Assembly: GCA_021300125.1 (NCBI GenBank)
Contig: JAJTHX010000212.1
Coordinates: 1 to 10,239 of the forward strand
DNA length: 10,239 nucleotides
From: Betaproteobacteria bacterium
GTDB taxonomy: Bacteria; Pseudomonadota; Gammaproteobacteria; Burkholderiales; SG8-41
Direction: 5' to 3'
The notes beneath the pieces were generated by a model, which was not told where the DNA came from, searched no databases, and saw only the letters and a program-made list of their open reading frames with translations. Below, piece after piece: positions 1 to 6,115 of this stretch (position 1 is its first letter; each line of letters starts with the position of its first letter). Position numbers and translations under genes: made by a program.

Positions 1-9
1 AGTTAAATT

Positions 10-38
10 TTGATTAGCTAAAAAGTGAGAGAAATACT
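10..38 (+). promoter_or_regulatory. Possible sigma70 promoter for the zinc-ribbon gene
   Basis: TTGATT at 10-15 and AATACT at 33-38 are separated by 17 bases; each matches its sigma70 consensus at four of six positions. It lies in an AT-rich block where such matches arise easily by chance. It would place the transcript start about 40 bases before the ATG at 86. No further operator is recognisable, although a 6-base inverted repeat (AATCAA at 53-58, TTGATT at 78-83) flanks the approach to the start codon. Confidence 0.3.
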
Positions 39-85
39 CCAAGCTTTAATGTAATCAATCGACTAGCTGACTCGGGGTTGATTTA

Positions 86-253
86 ATGAATTTATCTCGC
101 GCTCCAATTTTTCTTGGATCAGATCAGCCTGAAACATGCCGTGCTTGTGGGGCAAGAACGAACTTCTATGTTTTTCTTAATGGCCGGCAAATTCACGAAT
201 GTTTGAGCTGTAAAAAAGTCTATCTTCTTGAGTTTGAGGAGGCAGAGGACTAA
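86..253 (+). CDS. Small hypothetical protein, probable four-cysteine zinc ribbon
   Basis: This 55-residue frame begins at ATG 86 with a GGGG stretch (74-77) eight bases upstream, and ends at TAA 251-253. The protein has two CxxC pairs, CRAC at residues 18-21 and CLSC at 39-42, separated by 17 residues. That is the usual geometry of a small zinc ribbon in which each pair sits on a knuckle. The tail is acidic (EFEEAED). I do not recognise the family; small zinc-ribbon proteins may bind nucleic acid or protein, and no specific role can be given. The gene is AT-rich (CTT, TTT, AAA and ATT codons), unlike everything downstream, which suggests horizontal acquisition. Its stop codon directly abuts the next ATG at 254, and its last codons carry purine-rich GAGGAGG and AGAGGA that can serve as the ribosome binding site of that gene. 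The open frame and paired cysteines are seen; zinc binding and expression are inferred. Confidence 0.6.
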   Translation: MNLSRAPIFLGSDQPETCRACGARTNFYVFLNGRQIHECLSCKKVYLLEFEEAED

Positions 254-1198
254 ATGGTTATCCGTCACGCCAACCCCCACCGCACCGGCGAACCCGCCAG
301 CAACGTCGAAGTCGCGCTGCGCTTCAAGAAAAAGCAGGGCACGCCAGAGATGCCGCAGGTCGAGCAGGAGGTGCTCGCGCCGAATTACGATCGTGTGCGC
401 GGCGGCAACCTGCACCTGGCCAACAACGCGCGCGACCAGGGCTGGCCGCATCCGGCGCTGTATCTGCGCGCGGCGTTTCCGGACCGGGTGGACGTGATGG
501 AGCGGGTGATTGCCGATGGCGACCGCGTCGGCCTGCTGTTCCGCGTCACCGGCACCCAGACCGGCAATTTCTTCGGCATCGAGCCCACCGGCCGGCGCGT
601 GGATGTGTACGAGGTGGCGCTGCTGCGGCTCGCCAACGGGCAGATGGTCGAGGGCTGGTTCATGATGGATGAGGCGGAGCTGCTGCGGCAGTTGGGCAGC
701 CCGCTGCCGCCGCGGCCTGACGGCCGCATCGTCGCGCCGCCGATTCCGCAGACCTTGAGCGCGGAAGATTTCGTGCGCGGTCTTGAGGCGCGGCCCGCCG
801 CGTCGGCACAGGACCGCAACCGCCTCGCCGCGGCGAAGACGCGGCTGTCGCCGGCCGCGCGCGAGGGCGCGGGACAGCTGCTGCGCCACGGCTTCGAGCA
901 CCTGCGGGGCTGGTGTGCGGCACGCGGCCTGGCACTCGATCTCGATACCGCGTTTCCGGACCGCCGTTACGGCATCGACGTGACGCTGGCCGAGGGGGAT
1001 GAGGTGTGGCTGCGCTTCAACCTGCGCGGCACGCATCGCGGCGCCTTCTGCGGCATCGCGCCGACCGGGCGTGAGGTCGGCATCCATGGCGTGGCGATCC
1101 TGACCTTCCGCGAGGGCCGCTGGGTGGACAGCTGGACCTTTGCCGATGAACTGGGCTTGTTACTGCAACTGGGCCAGCCGAACCTGCTGACCGGCTGA
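254..1198 (+). CDS. Tandem SnoaL-like (ester cyclase family) protein
   Basis: The 314-residue protein contains two SnoaL-like units, about residues 35-148 and 205-307, joined by a proline- and alanine-rich linker. Each unit has the family signatures in order: an FPD motif (75-77 and 234-236), a D-x-V or D-E-V element before a beta strand, a GT..G.F.GI.PTGR segment (100-114 and 259-273), and a W...DE..LL.QLG ending (135-148 and 294-307). SnoaL-fold proteins of the NTF2-like superfamily include polyketide cyclases, but most bacterial ester-cyclase-like members have no known reaction, so no substrate is assigned. A usual member has one domain of about 130 residues, so this is an internal duplication or fusion. 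There is no signal peptide; a cytoplasmic location is likely. The ATG start has GAGGAGG 11 bases and AGAGGA 4 bases upstream, both inside the preceding AT-rich gene. G+C content rises sharply at this start. The gene converges on the minus-strand hydrolase. Confidence 0.8.
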   Translation: MVIRHANPHRTGEPASNVEVALRFKKKQGTPEMPQVEQEVLAPNYDRVRGGNLHLANNARDQGWPHPALYLRAAFPDRVDVMERVIADGDRVGLLFRVTGTQTGNFFGIEPTGRRVDVYEVALLRLANGQMVEGWFMMDEAELLRQLGSPLPPRPDGRIVAPPIPQTLSAEDFVRGLEARPAASAQDRNRLAAAKTRLSPAAREGAGQLLRHGFEHLRGWCAARGLALDLDTAFPDRRYGIDVTLAEGDEVWLRFNLRGTHRGAFCGIAPTGREVGIHGVAILTFREGRWVDSWTFADELGLLLQLGQPNLLTG

Positions 1199-1309
1199 AC
1201 GTCTCCAACGCCGGCTGTGCGCCCGGGAGCGGTGGCTGGTCGCCGATGCAGTAACCTCGGGAATGATCCAAACACCGCGGTGCGCAGAATGCGGCGATAC
1301 GACTGCGGA

Positions 1310-2200
1310 TCAGTAGTTGCCAGCCTTGCGCTGCTCGGCAATGAAGGTGCGGATCTCGCTGACCAGCGCCGGATTCGACTGGATGCCGGTCTTGCCGGTG
1401 TGCGACACACCCTCGAGCAGCACCAGCTTCATCGCGGGGCGCAGCGTTTTCAGGTGCTGCATCGCCTTCAGCGTGTGGTCGAGCGTGCCGACGATGCCCA
1501 GCGTCGGTACTTTCACCGCGGCCATCTGTTCCGCGGTGACTGCCTGGTCACGGTAGCCGCGCAGCGAGGCGGCAGTGGCCAGTTGGTCGAAGCCCGGGTC
1601 GGCGCGGCACGCGGCGATGCGCTGCTGGATGTCTTCCTCGGTCGGCTTCATGCCGGCGGGCGCCTGGCGCATCAGCCGGCTGCGGCTGATGCAGTCGCGC
1701 GCGATTTCGGCGGCTTCGGTTTCGATGCGCGGATCGTTGGCCTCTTCCGGCGAGCGGCCGGCGCCGGCGACCTGCACGCCGGTGAGGAAGCGTTCGGGAT
1801 GCAGCGTCAGCAGCTGCGCCACCGTGCTGCTGCCGAGCGAGAAGCCGATGATGTGCGCGCGGCGGATGTTCAGTGCGTCGAGGATGCGCACCACGTCGAG
1901 CGCCTGCTGGCGGCCGTAGGCGGCGGGCTCGCGCGGGGCATCGCTTTTGCCGTGGCCGCGCGCATCGAAGGCAATGACGCGGAAATCCTTCGCCAGGTTG
2001 TCCACCACGCCGGGTGTGATCCAGCTTTCCAGGCGCGAGGTGCCGCCATGCAGGAGCACAATGGTTTCGGCGCCCTTGCCGGTGTCGATGTAGCGGATCT
2101 TGACGCCGGCGGCATCGAGGTAGCGGTCTTCATGCGCTGCAGCGGTGGATGCCGCGACGATACCCAGGGTCAGGGCGAACAGGCGGAGCAGGGCGGGCAT
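1310..2200 (-). CDS. Secreted alpha/beta hydrolase
   Basis: This is a 296-residue alpha/beta-fold hydrolase. Visible family elements are the oxyanion-hole HGG (residues 51-53), a DARGHGKS segment after strand 4, the nucleophile elbow GFSLG with Ser121, an acid candidate Asp241 in GTLDH, and the catalytic His267 in GVSHTG. The N-terminus (MPALLRLFALTLG..., then an alanine-rich stretch ending near AAA-H) reads as a signal peptide, so a periplasmic or exported enzyme is likely. The ATG at 2200 is preferred because AAGGA lies about eight bases upstream; a TTG six codons earlier (2218) would put that purine stretch inside the gene. The reaction is probably ester, lactone or C-C bond hydrolysis; the substrate is unknown. 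It lies 35 bases downstream of dctM on the same strand, so it may be co-transcribed with the TRAP permease and act on a compound related to the transported one (inference). Confidence 0.85.
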   Translation of the reverse strand: MPALLRLFALTLGIVAASTAAAHEDRYLDAAGVKIRYIDTGKGAETIVLLHGGTSRLESWITPGVVDNLAKDFRVIAFDARGHGKSDAPREPAAYGRQQALDVVRILDALNIRRAHIIGFSLGSSTVAQLLTLHPERFLTGVQVAGAGRSPEEANDPRIETEAAEIARDCISRSRLMRQAPAGMKPTEEDIQQRIAACRADPGFDQLATAASLRGYRDQAVTAEQMAAVKVPTLGIVGTLDHTLKAMQHLKTLRPAMKLVLLEGVSHTGKTGIQSNPALVSEIRTFIAEQRKAGNY

Positions 2201-2221
2201 GAGGGCAATCCTTTTCAAGTT

Positions 2222-2239
2222 ATTGATTTAATTGATTAT
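2222..2239. repeat. Tandem 9-base AT-rich repeat at the dctM/hydrolase junction
   Basis: ATTGATTTA (2222-2230) is followed directly by ATTGATTAT (2231-2239): seven identical leading bases at a 9-base period. The repeat covers the dctM stop codon (TAA, 2238-2236 on the minus strand) and most of the short spacer before the hydrolase gene. The AT-rich island contrasts with GC-rich flanks and could house a promoter or a transcript-processing site for the hydrolase, but no clear -35/-10 pair was seen. Confidence 0.5.
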
Positions 2240-3669
2240 TTATTTTCGCGCAGCAGGCGTTCGATGTCACTCGCCGTCTGGCTGTCCGCCGGCGCGGTTT
2301 CGCCGCCGGGCAGCTCGATTTCGATGTTTGCGGGCACTGCCACGGGCGCATCGCGCAACACATTCACCAGCTGCGGCCAAGCGATGACCATCGTCAGCGC
2401 GATCAGCTGCACGCCGATGAAGGGCAGCACGCCGCGGTAGATGTCGGTGGTGCGGATCTGCGGCGGCGCCACGCTCTTCAGGTAGAACAGCGCAAAGCCG
2501 AAGGGTGGCGTGAGGAAGGAGGTTTGCAGGTTCATCGCGATCATCACGCCGAACCACACCGGGTCAATGCCGAGCTTGGCGGCCACCGGGGCCAGCAGCG
2601 GCAGCAGGATGAAGGCAATCTCGAAAAAATCGATGAAAAAGCCGAGCACGAAAATCAGCAGCGTGACCACAATCAGGAAGCCGGTCTCGCCGCCCGGGAT
2701 CAGCGTGAACAGCCGTTCCACCCAGAGGTCGCCGTCCACCGCGCGGAAGGTCAGCGCAAAGACGGTGGAGCCGATCAGGATGAACATGACGAAGCTCGAC
2801 AGTTTGGTGGTCGAGTCGAGCGCCTCGCGCAGCATGGCCAGGTTAAGCCGCCGTTTCACTGCGGCGAGCAGCAGCGCGCCCACCGCGCCCAGTGCGCCGC
2901 CTTCGGTCGGCGTGGCGATGCCGGCGAACAGCGAGCCGAGCACGATCAGGATCAGCGCCAGCGGCGGCAGCATCACCAGCGCGGCGTGCCGCCACAGCGC
3001 CGCGCCGCGCAGCCGCCCTGCTTCCGGCGGCAGTGCCGGCGCCGCCTCAGGCCGGATCAGGGTCAGCACAAACACGTAGAGCATCAGCAGGCCGACCAGG
3101 ATCAGCCCCGGCAGCAGCGCGCCGGCATAGAGGTCGCCCACCGGCGCGCCGAGCACGTCGGCGAGGACGATGAGCACGATGGAGGGCGGGATGATCTGCG
3201 CCAGCGAGCCGGAGGCGCAGATCACGCCGCTGGCCAGTCCCGGCGCGTAGCGGTAACGCATCATCACCGGCAGCGAAATCAGGCCCATCCCGATGACCGA
3301 GGCGGCGATCACGCCGGTGGTGGCGGCGAGCAGGGCGCCGACCAGGATCACCGCGTAGGCAACACCGCCGCGCAGCGGGCCGAACAGCTGGCCGACGGTG
3401 TCGAGCAGTTCCTCGGCCATGCCGCTGCGTTCGAGCACCAGGCCCATGAATGTGAAAAACGGAATGGACAGCAGCAGCGGGTTGGCCATGATGCCGTAGA
3501 GCCGCTGCGGCAGGGCCTGCAGCAGTTCCGGCTGCAGCAGGCCCAGCTCGAAGCCGATGAAGGCGAACAGCAGGCCGTTGGCGGCGAGCGCGAAGGCCAC
3601 CGGATAGCCGAGCAGCAGCAATACCACCAGCCCGGCGAACATCAGCGGCGCCATCAGCTCCATGGCCAT
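2236..3669 (-). CDS. dctM: TRAP transporter large permease subunit (DctM/FcbT3-like)
   Basis: This 477-residue, almost wholly hydrophobic protein is the large membrane subunit of a tripartite ATP-independent periplasmic transporter, which uses an ion gradient to import solutes handed over by a periplasmic binding protein. Family motifs are GYPVAFAL near residue 22, SGSLAQIIPPS (153-163), TPTEGGALGA (253-262) and TSFLTPPFGFALFY (383-396). The last motif and the overall length resemble the branch annotated as mannitol/chloroaromatic TRAP systems (FcbT3 type), but substrate cannot be inferred from that label. About a dozen membrane helices are expected. The last 35 or so residues form a hydrophilic acidic tail beyond the usual DctM end. 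The start ATG shares one base with the dctQ stop (TGATG), so translation is probably coupled; a GTG one codon earlier is also possible. No DctP gene is in the window. Confidence 0.95.
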   Translation of the reverse strand: MAMELMAPLMFAGLVVLLLLGYPVAFALAANGLLFAFIGFELGLLQPELLQALPQRLYGIMANPLLLSIPFFTFMGLVLERSGMAEELLDTVGQLFGPLRGGVAYAVILVGALLAATTGVIAASVIGMGLISLPVMMRYRYAPGLASGVICASGSLAQIIPPSIVLIVLADVLGAPVGDLYAGALLPGLILVGLLMLYVFVLTLIRPEAAPALPPEAGRLRGAALWRHAALVMLPPLALILIVLGSLFAGIATPTEGGALGAVGALLLAAVKRRLNLAMLREALDSTTKLSSFVMFILIGSTVFALTFRAVDGDLWVERLFTLIPGGETGFLIVVTLLIFVLGFFIDFFEIAFILLPLLAPVAAKLGIDPVWFGVMIAMNLQTSFLTPPFGFALFYLKSVAPPQIRTTDIYRGVLPFIGVQLIALTMVIAWPQLVNVLRDAPVAVPANIEIELPGGETAPADSQTASDIERLLRENK

Positions 3670-4190
3670 CACGTGCGTCCGTCCGGCGGCGGTTCCAGCA
3701 GCCGCGCGATCTTGCGCAGGGTCTCGGCCAGTCCCTGCAGGATCAGCAGTGCAAAGGCTGCCGGCACCACGATCTTGATCGGCCAGCGCGCAAGCCCGCC
3801 GGCGTCGGTGGACATTTCACCGATGCGGTACGACTCGAGGAAGGCATCCCAGCCGAACCAGAGCATGATCGCGCTCACCGGCAGCAGCATGAACAGGTGG
3901 CCGAAGAGGTCAATCCAGTGCTGGGCGCGCGGCGACAGCCGCGAGGCCAGCAGATCGATACGTACATGCGCGTTGTGCTTGAGCGTGTAGCCGGCGGCGC
4001 CGAGGAAGACCAGCGAGAACAGGTACCACTGGATCTCGAGCCAGGCGTTTGAACCGAGATTGAACCCGTAGCGCGCGATCGCGTTGGCGGCGCTGATCAG
4101 GATGCAGGCGAGGATCAGCCAGCGTGCGCCCCGGCCCACGGCCTCGTTCAGCGCATCGATGGCGCGCGCCAGCGCGAGCCCGTATTTCAT
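3669..4190 (-). CDS. dctQ: TRAP transporter small permease subunit (DctQ/FcbT2-like)
   Basis: The 173-residue protein has four membrane segments (about residues 24-42, 52-71, 92-114 and 137-157), the standard DctQ topology. The AHVRID motif between helices 2 and 3 (residues 74-79) and the S...GGL..WP.K segment before helix 4 are typical of the family. The small subunit pairs with DctM and helps dock the solute-binding protein. ATG 4190 is preferred to the TTG at 4199, which would sit only two bases after the purine-rich GAAGAAG. That stretch lies about 11 bases before ATG 4190, so the ribosome site is modest. On this strand TATCAT at 4223-4218 could be a -10 box, with no convincing -35. The gene is divergent from glyA, and dctM follows with a one-base overlap. 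Usually dctP precedes or follows dctQM; here it does neither. Confidence 0.93.
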   Translation of the reverse strand: MKYGLALARAIDALNEAVGRGARWLILACILISAANAIARYGFNLGSNAWLEIQWYLFSLVFLGAAGYTLKHNAHVRIDLLASRLSPRAQHWIDLFGHLFMLLPVSAIMLWFGWDAFLESYRIGEMSTDAGGLARWPIKIVVPAAFALLILQGLAETLRKIARLLEPPPDGRT

Positions 4191-4235
4191 CGCGTGCAAA
4201 TCTTCTTCATGGCCGACATGATAAGGGCTATGGCG

Positions 4236-4266
4236 TTCCGGGCGCCGGGGTTTCGCATGGTAAAAT
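4236..4266 (+). promoter_or_regulatory. Possible promoter for the glyA-nrdR-rib cluster
   Basis: TAAAAT at 4261-4266, preceded by TGG, matches the sigma70 -10 box at five of six positions and stands out in a GC-rich region. The best -35 candidate, TTCCGG at 4236-4241, is weak and 19 bases away, so the call rests on the -10. It implies a 5' leader of roughly 75-80 bases before the glyA ATG, containing the stem-loop and tandem repeat listed separately. Confidence 0.4.
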
Positions 4267-4274
4267 CAGCGCCC

Positions 4275-4303
4275 TGCCGCGGCCTCATCGCCAGCCGCGG
4301 GCA
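4275..4303 (+). promoter_or_regulatory. GC-rich stem-loop in the glyA leader
   Basis: CCGCGGC (4277-4283) pairs perfectly with GCCGCGG (4294-4300) around a 10-base loop. TG (4275-4276) can add two pairs with CA (4302-4303) if G4301 bulges. It begins about ten bases after the putative -10 box, so it would lie at the very 5' end of the transcript. There is no following T-tract, so it is not a typical intrinsic terminator. It could stabilise the 5' end or be regulatory. I saw no glycine riboswitch core here. Confidence 0.5.
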
Positions 4304-4309
4304 TCCCGG

Positions 4310-4333
4310 TTTACCAGCCTGTTTCCCAGCCTG
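4310..4333. repeat. 12-base tandem duplication upstream of glyA
   Basis: TTTACCAGCCTG (4310-4321) is followed immediately by TTTCCCAGCCTG (4322-4333); 11 of 12 bases match. It lies between the leader stem-loop and the glyA start codon. It may be a recent slippage duplication or a two-site binding element; the sequence alone does not decide. Confidence 0.7.
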
Positions 4334-4349
4334 ATTTGCACCGACCACC

Positions 4350-5603
4350 ATGCCGATTTCCCAGAGCCCGCTGCACACTGTCGATCCCGAACTGCACGCC
4401 GCCATTGCGCAGGAGGCGCAGCGCCAGGAAGATCACATCGAGCTGATCGCCTCCGAGAACTACGCCAGCCCCGCCGTGCTCGCGGCGCAGGGCTCGGTGC
4501 TGACCAACAAGTATGCCGAGGGTTATCCCGGCAAGCGTTATTACGGCGGCTGCGAATTTGTGGACATCGCCGAGCGCCTGGCGATCGAGCGCGCCAAGGC
4601 GCTGTTCAAGGCCGGTTATGCCAACGTGCAGCCGCATTCCGGCGCACAGGCCAATGCCGCGGTGTTCCTCGCCGTGCTCAAACCCGGTGACACCATCCTC
4701 GGCATGCGGCTGTCCGACGGCGGGCATCTTACCCACGGCGCCAAGGTCAACATCAGCGGCAAGTACTACAACGCGGTGAGCTACGGCCTTGACCCGCAGA
4801 CCCAGGCCATCAACTACGACGAGGTGGCGGCACTCGCGCGCGAGCACAGGCCGAAACTGATCGTGGCCGGCGCCTCGGCCTATGCCCTGGTCATCGACTG
4901 GAAAAAATTCCGCGAAATCGCCGACAGTGTCGGCGCGCTCCTGTTGGCGGACATGGCGCACTACGCCGGCCTGGTCGCGGCGGGCCTCTACCCGAGCCCG
5001 GTGGGCATCGCCGACTTCGTCACCACCACCACGCACAAGACGCTGCGCGGCCCGCGCGGCGGCCTGATCCTTGCCGCTGCCGAATACGAGAAGATCCTCA
5101 ATTCCGCGGTGTTTCCGGGCTCGCAGGGTGGTCCGCTGATGCATGTCATCGCGGCCAAGGCGGTGGCGCTGAAGGAGGCGATGAGCCCCGGGTTCCGCGC
5201 CTACCAGCAGCAGGTGCTCAACAACGCGCGGATCATGGCGAAGGTGCTGCAGGGTCGCGGTTACCGCATTGTTTCCGGCCGCACCGACTGCCACCTGTTC
5301 CTGCTCGACCTGCGCGACAAGCCGGTGACCGGCATCGAGGCCGAGGCCGCGCTGGGGCGCGCCCACATGACGGTGAACAAGAATGCGGTGCCCAACGACA
5401 CCCGTCCGCCGGCGGTCACCAGCGGCGTGCGCATCGGTTCGCCCGCGATGACCACCCGCGGTTTCGGCGCTGCCGAAGCGGAGAAACTCGGCGGCCTCAT
5501 CGCCGATGTCCTCGATGCGCCGCAGGACGAGGCGGTGATCGCTCGCGTGCGCGGCGAAGTCAAGGCGCTGTGCGACCGTTTCCCGGTGTATCGCAAGGAC
5601 TGA
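4350..5603 (+). CDS. glyA: Serine hydroxymethyltransferase
   Basis: This cytoplasmic PLP enzyme interconverts serine plus tetrahydrofolate with glycine plus 5,10-methylene-tetrahydrofolate, the main source of one-carbon units. The 417-residue length is normal for bacterial GlyA. Landmarks are IASENY (33-38), [15 protein letters not shown] (53-67), [11 protein letters not shown] (92-102), GGHLTHG (124-130), the PLP-ring aspartate in ADMAH (Asp201, His204), and the Schiff-base lysine Lys230 in [14 protein letters not shown]. All expected catalytic residues are present. The start at 4350 fits the family, but no Shine-Dalgarno sequence is visible before it. The gene is divergent from dctQ and heads the cluster, with nrdR only 13 bases downstream. 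The glyA-nrdR-rib order is common in beta- and gammaproteobacteria. Confidence 0.98.
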   Translation: MPISQSPLHTVDPELHAAIAQEAQRQEDHIELIASENYASPAVLAAQGSVLTNKYAEGYPGKRYYGGCEFVDIAERLAIERAKALFKAGYANVQPHSGAQANAAVFLAVLKPGDTILGMRLSDGGHLTHGAKVNISGKYYNAVSYGLDPQTQAINYDEVAALAREHRPKLIVAGASAYALVIDWKKFREIADSVGALLLADMAHYAGLVAAGLYPSPVGIADFVTTTTHKTLRGPRGGLILAAAEYEKILNSAVFPGSQGGPLMHVIAAKAVALKEAMSPGFRAYQQQVLNNARIMAKVLQGRGYRIVSGRTDCHLFLLDLRDKPVTGIEAEAALGRAHMTVNKNAVPNDTRPPAVTSGVRIGSPAMTTRGFGAAEAEKLGGLIADVLDAPQDEAVIARVRGEVKALCDRFPVYRKD

Positions 5604-5616
5604 GCGCGCGCCGGCG

Positions 5617-6078
5617 ATGAAGTGCCCCTTCTGCAAACACGACGAAACCCAGGTCATCGATTCCCGGGTCAGCGACGACGGCGACAGCATCCGCCGCCGG
5701 CGCAAGTGCGTGTCCTGCGAGAAGCGCTTCACCACCTATGAAACCGTCGAGCTGCGCATGCCGCAGGTGGTGAAGCAGGACGGCAGCCGCGCCGAGTTCG
5801 ATCTTGCCAAGCTGCGCACCGGCTTCATGCGCGCGCTGCACAAGCGCCCGGTGCCCACGCCGCTGGTGGACGAGGCGATCGGCGCGCTGACCAACGAACT
5901 GCTGTCGCTGGGCGAGCGCGAGGTGCCGGCGCGGCGCGTGGGCGAGATGGTGATGCGCGAGCTGAAAAAGCTCGACGAGGTGGCCTACATCCGCTTCGCT
6001 TCGGTCTACAAGAGCTTCCAGGGCGTTGACGACTTCACCGACGCGATCAAGGAAGTGCGCAAGCCCGGCCGCAAGTAA
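5617..6078 (+). CDS. nrdR: Transcriptional repressor NrdR
   Basis: NrdR is the ATP/dATP-sensing repressor that binds NrdR boxes upstream of ribonucleotide reductase operons. The 153-residue protein has the complete two-part layout. The N-terminal zinc ribbon has Cys3, Cys6, Cys31 and Cys34 with an arginine run IRRRRK (25-30). The ATP-cone domain (about 49-139) includes [11 protein letters not shown] (52-62) and [15 protein letters not shown] (120-134). The start at 5617 gives the invariant MKCPFC N-terminus. It is 13 bases after glyA and 37 before ribD, so read-through from the glyA promoter is likely. No ribonucleotide reductase gene is in the window, so its targets lie elsewhere. Confidence 0.97.
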   Translation: MKCPFCKHDETQVIDSRVSDDGDSIRRRRKCVSCEKRFTTYETVELRMPQVVKQDGSRAEFDLAKLRTGFMRALHKRPVPTPLVDEAIGALTNELLSLGEREVPARRVGEMVMRELKKLDEVAYIRFASVYKSFQGVDDFTDAIKEVRKPGRK

Positions 6079-6115
6079 GCGGCTGAAGCCTGCGGCCGCC
6101 TTTTCCCCATACCCC

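Noticed and set aside
119..1087. Minus-strand open frame opposite the SnoaL-like gene.
   Set aside because: The plus strand carries two motif-rich SnoaL domains; the minus frame crosses the composition boundary and has no motif.
1273..1282. Perfect palindrome CACCGCGGTG between the convergent genes at 1198 and 1310.
   Set aside because: Ten bases of GC-rich self-complementarity with no loop and no T-tract is not a convincing terminator or operator. The rest of the 111-base gap shows nothing clear.
1217..2440. Long plus-strand open frame opposite the alpha/beta hydrolase.
   Set aside because: The minus strand encodes a hydrolase with a complete catalytic triad and signal peptide; the plus frame has no recognisable motif.
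2524..3990. Long open frame on the plus strand opposite dctM and dctQ.
   Set aside because: It is antisense to two clear TRAP genes; its translation is rich in Gln, His, Arg and Glu without any domain, as expected for the shadow of a GC-rich membrane-protein gene.
4191..4349. Glycine or tetrahydrofolate riboswitch in the glyA leader.
   Set aside because: The leader after the putative -10 box is too short for a glycine aptamer, and only one simple stem-loop is present with no recognisable aptamer core.
4311..5735. Long minus-strand open frame opposite glyA.
   Set aside because: glyA is unambiguous on the plus strand; the antisense frame is an Arg/His/Gly-rich shadow.
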